Source of the DNA: Candidatus Solibacter sp.
GTDB lineage: Bacteria; Acidobacteriota; Terriglobia; Bryobacterales; Bryobacteraceae
DNA: 10,920 bases
Direction of reading: 5' to 3'
Assembly (NCBI GenBank): GCA_017883345.1
Contig: JADGNT010000081.1
Span: forward strand, 1 to 10,920
Shown here: piece after piece, positions 7,070 to 10,920 of the stretch
Layout of the letters: each line of letters opens with the position of its first letter
How positions within the stretch are numbered: position 1 is the first letter of the stretch
The notes under the pieces: generated by a model
Told to the model about the DNA's origin: nothing
Databases searched by the model: none
Seen by the model: the letters and a program-made list of their open reading frames with translations, nothing else
Program-made: the position numbers and the translations under genes

Positions 7070-7140
7070 GGGGACTGACATGACTGACATGAGTTTCCGG
7101 CGCCGTTTGCCGGAAATTCATGTCAGTCGTGTCTGTCCCC
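7070..7140 (+). repeat. Palindromic repeat, copy C (long form)
   Basis: A 71-base near-perfect palindrome starts 8 bases after the glycosidase stop and fills most of its gap to the convergent hslU. The left arm GGGGACTGACATGACTGACA pairs almost fully with the right arm TGTCAGTCGTGTCTGTCCCC. The inner stem TTTCCGGC / GCCGGAAA surrounds GCCGTTT. It has the same orientation as copy B, and the same length as copy A to within one base. Between converging genes it could fold in both transcripts and act as a two-way terminator or barrier. Family and mobility remarks are as for copies A and B. Confidence 0.88.
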
Positions 7141-7157
7141 GGGTTGCCCCCATGGCT

Positions 7158-8516
7158 TTACAAAATATACCGGCTCAAATCCTGATCCTTGACGATGTCG
7201 GCGAGTTGCTTGCGCACGTAGGCCGCATCCACCCTGACCGTCTTTTTCTTGAGATCCGGACCGGCGAACGACACCTCTTCCAACAGCTTCTCCATGATGG
7301 TGTGCAGGCGCCGCGCGCCGATATTCTCGCTGGATTCGTTGACCTGCGCGGCGAACTTCGCTACCTCTTCCAGCGCGTCGTCGGCCAGAATCAGTTTAAT
7401 GCCCTCGGTCTCCAATAGCGCCGTGTACTGCTTGGCCAGGGCGTTCTTGGGCTCCTTCAAGATGCGGATGAAATCTTCCACCGTGAGCGATTTCAACTCC
7501 ACCCGGATGGGAAACCGCCCCTGCAATTCGGGAATCATGTCGCTCGGCTTGGAGACATGGAACGCGCCCGCGGCGATGAACAGAATATGGTCCGTGCGCA
7601 CGAACCCGTAGCGCGTGTTGACCGTGGTGCCCTCGACGATCGGCAGGATGTCGCGCTGCACGCCTTCGCGGCTGACGTCGGGGCCATGCCCGCTTTCGCG
7701 GCCGGCGATCTTGTCGATCTCGTCCAGAAAAATGATGCCGCTCGATTCCACGCGCTCCAGCGCGGCGCGCGTCACCTGGTCCATGTCGATCAGCTTGGAC
7801 TCCTCTTCCTGCACCAGGTAGTCCAGCGCCTCGGCCACGCGCATCTTACGGCGGCGCGTCTTCTGGCCGAACAGGCTGGGCAGCATGTCCTTGAGGTTGA
7901 TGCCCATTTCCTCAATGCCCGTGTTGGTGGAGATTTCGAACGAAGGCGCGCGATCCTTGACTTCGATCTCCACCATGCGCTCGTCGAGCTTACCCTCGCG
8001 CAGGCGCTCGCGCAGTTTGTCGCGCGTGCGCTCCACGCTTTCGCTGGGTTCCGTGGCGGGCGGCATCAACAGGTCGAGCAGGCGTTCCTCGGCGTTGACT
8101 TCGGCGCGGTCCGCCACTTCGTCCAGCCGCTCTTCGCGCACCATGTCGATCGAAATATCCACCAGGTCGCGAATCATCGACTCGACGTCGCGGCCCACGT
8201 ATCCCACCTCGGTGAACTTGCTGGCTTCCACCTTGAGGAACGGCGAGTTGGCCAGGCGGGCGAGGCGGCGCGCCAATTCGGTTTTGCCGACTCCCGTGGG
8301 GCCGATCATGAGGATGTTCTTGGGCATCACCTCTTCGGCCATTTCGGGCGGCAGTTTCTGGCGGCGGATGCGATTGCGCAAGGCGATGGCCACCGCGCGC
8401 TTGGCGGCGGCCTGACCGACCACGTGCTTGTCCAATTCGCGAACGATCTCGCGCGGAGTCAACTCGTCCAGCAACGGCTCTTCGTCCACATTCTGCCCGG
8501 GAAGATAGATCACCAT
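7158..8516 (-). CDS. hslU: HslU, ATPase subunit of the HslVU protease
   Basis: HslU is the hexameric AAA+ unfoldase that feeds proteins into the HslV peptidase in the cytoplasm. The 452-residue product has the full family layout. The N-domain contains [17 protein letters not shown]. Walker A is GPTGVGKTE (72-80). The pore loop GYVG is at 105-108. The I domain spans roughly 110-240 and contains the conserved [14 protein letters not shown]. Walker B is [13 protein letters not shown], and a sensor/arginine region contains [17 protein letters not shown]. The C-terminus DLSRYIL is the tail that inserts into HslV and activates it. The start codon lies one base after the hslV stop, with GAGGAG (8527-8532) inside the hslV end as its ribosome-binding site, which points to coupled translation. 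The N-terminus is some 15 residues longer than the minimal start at LTPREIV. Confidence 0.97.
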   Translation of the reverse strand: MVIYLPGQNVDEEPLLDELTPREIVRELDKHVVGQAAAKRAVAIALRNRIRRQKLPPEMAEEVMPKNILMIGPTGVGKTELARRLARLANSPFLKVEASKFTEVGYVGRDVESMIRDLVDISIDMVREERLDEVADRAEVNAEERLLDLLMPPATEPSESVERTRDKLRERLREGKLDERMVEIEVKDRAPSFEISTNTGIEEMGINLKDMLPSLFGQKTRRRKMRVAEALDYLVQEEESKLIDMDQVTRAALERVESSGIIFLDEIDKIAGRESGHGPDVSREGVQRDILPIVEGTTVNTRYGFVRTDHILFIAAGAFHVSKPSDMIPELQGRFPIRVELKSLTVEDFIRILKEPKNALAKQYTALLETEGIKLILADDALEEVAKFAAQVNESSENIGARRLHTIMEKLLEEVSFAGPDLKKKTVRVDAAYVRKQLADIVKDQDLSRYIL

Positions 8517-8517
8517 G

Positions 8518-9057
8518 CTATTCGAGCTCCTCGTAGGTCACGTTCTGGTTGGTATAGATGCAGATTTCGCCGGCGATCTTAATCGATTCTTCGACGATCC
8601 GGCGCGCCGGCAGTTTGGTGCAGCGCAATAGCGCGGTGGCCGCCGCCGTGGCGAAGGGACCGCCGGAGCCGATGGCCATCACGCCTTCGTCGGGCTCTAT
8701 CACGTCGCCGGTACCGCTGACCAGGTAGGTGCTTTTAGTGTCCGCCACCAGCAGGAGGGCTTCGAGGTGGCGCAGCGCGCGGTCCGTGCGCCATTCCTTG
8801 GCGAGCTCCACCACGGAACGCGGAAGATTGCCGTTGAACTGCTCCAGCTTGGTTTCGAAGCGCGAAAACAGCGCGAAGGCGTCGGCCGTGGAGCCGGCGA
8901 ATCCCGCCAGAATCTTGTCGTTGTACAAGCGGCGCAACTTGCGGGCGGAGCTCTTCAAAATCTCGCCTCCGAGGGTCACCTGCCCATCGCCGGCCATCAC
9001 TACCTTATTGTCGCGGCGGACACAAATCACCGTCGTCGATCGAATTTTCTCTCGCAT
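8518..9057 (-). CDS. hslV: HslV, proteolytic subunit of the HslVU protease
   Basis: HslV is the N-terminal-threonine peptidase, a proteasome beta-subunit relative, that forms a double hexamer capped by HslU. The 179-residue product starts [20 protein letters not shown]. Removal of seven residues exposes Thr8 as the nucleophile. Counting from it, the known active-site set is intact: Asp17 (Asp24, in AGDGQVT), Lys33 (Lys40, in ARKLRRLYN) and Ser124 (Ser131, in GSGG). The length is normal for the family. It lies 39 bases after the nadB remnant and one base before hslU on the same strand. A modest Shine-Dalgarno (AGGTC, 9067-9071) sits 9 bases before the ATG. No distinct promoter is clear, so hslVU may be read from the promoter ahead of nadB. 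Confidence 0.97.
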   Translation of the reverse strand: MREKIRSTTVICVRRDNKVVMAGDGQVTLGGEILKSSARKLRRLYNDKILAGFAGSTADAFALFSRFETKLEQFNGNLPRSVVELAKEWRTDRALRHLEALLLVADTKSTYLVSGTGDVIEPDEGVMAIGSGGPFATAAATALLRCTKLPARRIVEESIKIAGEICIYTNQNVTYEELE

Positions 9058-9096
9058 TGTATGTGTGACCTATTTTAACGCACCGGCGCTACATGC

Positions 9097-9513
9097 CTAT
9101 CGGAACGTGATGTCCGCCTGTTTGCCGACTACCGAGTGCCTGGCGAAGGCTTCGCGGGTTTCTGGATAGTCGGTACGGAAATGCGCCCCGCGGCTCTCTT
9201 TGCGCGCCAGGGCACAGCGCGCGATCAACAGCGCCACCGGCAATTCCTGAATCGCCGCCGGACCCTCTTCCACCAGTGTGCGCACGGCGATCGGGTCGCA
9301 CAGACCGTCGCCGGCATACAGGGTGTCCTGTTCATGCAGCTCGACCTCGTCGTCGTCGCTGAGCGCGACGGCGATGCCACCTTGCGCGTATTCCGAGGAG
9401 GATTCCCGGAGGCTGTCTTTTGCGACCACCAGCACCGTACCCGCCTCAGCGAGTTCGATTGCCGCGCGCAACCCGGCCACTCCGGCTCCAATGACAAGAA
9501 AATCCGGATTCAT
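9097..9513 (-). pseudogene. nadB: L-aspartate oxidase (NadB) remnant with a large in-frame internal deletion
   Basis: Intact NadB is an FAD enzyme of about 530-540 residues that starts de novo NAD synthesis by oxidising L-aspartate to iminoaspartate. Only 138 codons remain here, open from ATG to TAG. Residues 1-91 are the true N-terminus: the FAD dinucleotide-binding VIGAGVAGLRAAIELAEAG, then SSSEYAQGGIAVAL, ELHEQDTLYAGDGLCD and VEEGPAAIQEL. From about residue 92 the sequence is the family's C-terminal helical region, VALLIARCALARKESRGAHF, then RTDYPE. Some 350-400 residues, including the capping domain and the catalytic centre, are missing, with the junction near base 9241. It cannot work as an oxidase. 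The in-frame join keeps the reading frame open ahead of hslVU. A real deletion or an assembly collapse are both possible; a separate small FAD protein is unlikely. Confidence 0.75.
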
Positions 9514-9581
9514 CCGTTACTGCAAGCATAGCAGGGGGGCCACCGAACTCGACGTTTGAGCGCTGCATGGTAAAAAGGGGT
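9514..9581. promoter_or_regulatory. Divergent promoter region between nadB remnant and aroB
   Basis: This gap of 53-68 bases separates two divergent transcription units and should contain or overlap both promoters. On the - strand TATGCT (within CTGCTATGCTTGCAG) is a possible -10 for the nadB-hslVU unit, but no convincing -35 is seen. On the + strand no clear -10 was found. AAAAAGGGG (9572-9580) lies just before the preferred aroB start. Confidence 0.35.
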
Positions 9582-10655
9582 ATGCCCACTTACCAGGTCG
9601 AAACGCCGCAGCGATGCTATGCCGCCATCGTGGAGCGCGGCGTGATCGGGCAGGCCGCGCACTACATTCCGCCCAAGACCGGGAAGGTATTCGTGGTCAC
9701 CACCGAGGACGTCTGGTTTCACGCCGGCGCGCAACTTGCGGCCGGACTGGCGGGGGTTTCGTACCACGTGCTCCACCTGCCGGGCGGCGAAGATCAAAAG
9801 CGCCTCGTACACGTGGAACAACTGGCCGAGGAGATGTTGCAGCTCGGCGCCGACCGCTCCAGCATGGTGATCGCTTACGGCGGCGGCATCGTCAACGACA
9901 TGGGCGGATTTCTGGCCGCGATCTTCATGCGCGGCATCCCGGTCTTGCAGATCCCTACCACGTTGCTGGCGCAGGTGGATGCCGCCATCGGCGGCAAGAC
10001 CGCGGTCAATCTGGTCGGCGGCAAGAACCTGATCGGCAGCTTCCACCAGCCGCTCGCGGTGCTCACCGACCCCGCCATTCTCGATACGCTGCCCGAGCGC
10101 GAATACCGCGCGGGGCTCTACGAAATCATCAAGGCGGGCATTATCCGCGAACCCGCACTCTTCACCTACCTGACGGAATCCAGCGCCCATGTGCTGGCCC
10201 GCAAACCGGCCGCGGTGGACCACATCGTCGCCGAGAGCGTGCGCATGAAGGCGGAGGTGGTTTCCACCGACGAACGCGAAGGCGACATGCGCCGCATCCT
10301 GAATTTCGGACACACCTTCGGGCACGCGCTGGAGGCCGAAACCGGGTACACCAGATTCCTGCACGGGGAGGCGGTGGCCTGGGGCATGCGCGCCGCCGTG
10401 TACCTGGCGGAATCCACGGGCTATCTCTCGGCGGAGGACAGCGTGGAAATCCTGGAGACGATCGCCGCCTACGGGCCGATTCCGCCGCTGACAGGCATTC
10501 CCGCGCAGAACCTGTTCGCGCGCCTGGTTCACGATAAGAAGACCGTGCAGGGAAAGGTTCATTTCGTGCTGCCGGTGCGCATCGGAGAGGTTAGGGTGGT
10601 CACGGGCGTGGCGGACAAACTGGTTCTGGACGCCATACGGCTCGCGCTCGTATGA
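9582..10655 (+). CDS. aroB: 3-dehydroquinate synthase
   Basis: AroB converts DAHP to 3-dehydroquinate, the second step of the shikimate pathway, using NAD and a divalent metal. The 357-residue product has the N-terminal NAD-binding half with LPGGEDQKRL, AYGGGIVNDMGGFLAA and IPTTLLAQVDAAIGGKTAVN, then GGKNLIGSFHQP. The metal-binding half has Glu181 (LYEIIKAGI), His244 (LNFGHTFGHALEAE) and His261 (HGEAVAWGM), matching the three known Zn ligands, plus the late HDKKTVQGK. ATG 9582 is preferred because MPTYQVETPQRCY is a typical AroB start and a purine run (9572-9580) precedes it. An in-frame ATG at 9567 would add five residues but has no ribosome-binding site. It overlaps the next gene by ATGA, suggesting translational coupling. 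Confidence 0.96.
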   Translation: MPTYQVETPQRCYAAIVERGVIGQAAHYIPPKTGKVFVVTTEDVWFHAGAQLAAGLAGVSYHVLHLPGGEDQKRLVHVEQLAEEMLQLGADRSSMVIAYGGGIVNDMGGFLAAIFMRGIPVLQIPTTLLAQVDAAIGGKTAVNLVGGKNLIGSFHQPLAVLTDPAILDTLPEREYRAGLYEIIKAGIIREPALFTYLTESSAHVLARKPAAVDHIVAESVRMKAEVVSTDEREGDMRRILNFGHTFGHALEAETGYTRFLHGEAVAWGMRAAVYLAESTGYLSAEDSVEILETIAAYGPIPPLTGIPAQNLFARLVHDKKTVQGKVHFVLPVRIGEVRVVTGVADKLVLDAIRLALV

Positions 10656-10920
10656 GCGGCAGCACGCCCCTGGGGGTGCGTAGCGATCAGGACGCTGCGC
10701 GCAGCGAAAAGGAGGCGGCGCGCTGGGTCCGCGGCATGTTCGGCCGCGTGGCGCACCGCTACGACCTCGCCAACCACCTGCTCTCCTTCAATATCGACCG
10801 CTACTGGCGCGCCCACACGGTGCGCCGCACGCGGGAAATTCTCCTCCGTCCCGAGGCGCGCGTGCTCGATATCTGCTGCGGCACCGGCGACCTGGTGCTG
10901 GCCCTCGCCAAGCAGGGCCG
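10652..10920 (+). CDS. ubiE: UbiE/MenG-family C-methyltransferase (5' part)
   Basis: The family methylates the ring of demethylmenaquinone (MenG) or a ubiquinone precursor (UbiE) with S-adenosylmethionine. In an acidobacterium menaquinone would be the expected product. Only the first 89 codons lie in the window, out of about 230 usual for the family. VRGMFGRVAHRYDLANHLLS, then FNIDRYWR (about 28-55), is the family's N-terminal signature. VLDICCGTGDL (71-81) is SAM-binding motif I. About 20 unconserved residues precede it. The ATG overlaps the aroB stop codon as ATGA. Placing a quinone methyltransferase behind aroB is plausible, since menaquinone is made from chorismate. The gene runs off the right edge. 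Confidence 0.9.
   Translation, partial: MSGSTPLGVRSDQDAARSEKEAARWVRGMFGRVAHRYDLANHLLSFNIDRYWRAHTVRRTREILLRPEARVLDICCGTGDLVLALAKQG

Noticed and set aside
7557..8582. 341-codon + strand frame opposite hslU
   Set aside because: His/Arg/Leu-rich shadow; hslU covers it with all AAA+ motifs.
9072..9077. TAAAAT on the - strand as a -10 box for hslV
   Set aside because: Transcription would begin only a few bases before the ATG and lose the Shine-Dalgarno. No -35 matches.
9510..10562. 350-codon frame opposite aroB
   Set aside because: No motifs, and it would overlap the whole aroB gene, which has its Zn ligands and NAD site in order.
1..10920. Defence system, CRISPR array, prophage, insertion sequence, tRNA or rRNA
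   Set aside because: No array-like direct repeats with spacers, no nuclease, transposase or integrase motifs, and no tRNA-like folds were seen. The intact genes are all recognised housekeeping or carbohydrate genes.

Overview
This GC-rich, gene-dense window carries mostly bacterial housekeeping genes and looks like part of a chromosome. No gene names the host. The long-form hibernation factor, the rpoN-hpf-rapZ order, HslVU, a secreted GH36-type glycosidase and the scattered GGGGACTGACA/TGTCTGTCCCC palindromes together suggest a soil-type Acidobacteriota (Solibacter/Bryobacter-like). That placement is inference from gene content and would need a protein or marker-gene search.

Left part (1-4845, + strand): the 3' part of a frameshifted, truncated G3E (CobW-type) GTPase gene runs into alanine racemase (alr, 326-1480). 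The rpoN cluster follows: sigma-54 (1647-3257), long-form ribosome hibernation factor hpf (3381-3932) and the RNase-adapter/nucleotide-binding protein rapZ (3943-4845). The ptsN and hprK/npr genes that often sit in this cluster in Proteobacteria are absent.

Middle (4846-7062, + strand): a 138-base, AT-richer gap leads to a secreted GH36-like alpha-galactosidase. It converges on the next block across a 95-base gap that is mostly one palindromic repeat.

Right part: on the - strand the order is nadB remnant (9513-9097), hslV (9057-8518), hslU (8516-7158). This is probably one operon, ending in the two-component HslVU protease. Divergent from it on the + strand are aroB (9582-10655) and, overlapping by ATGA, the start of ubiE/menG (10652 to the window end).

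No new defence or metabolic system is visible. The features that ordinary annotation would miss are: (1) a family of about 54-72-base palindromic repeats, three copies in 10.9 kb, each just after a stop codon, with one copy inverted and paired arms that change together; (2) nadB reduced to 138 codons by a large in-frame internal deletion that joins its two ends; (3) a GTPase gene damaged by a small out-of-frame deletion and loss of its 3' end. There are no RNA genes, CRISPR arrays, insertion sequences or integrases.
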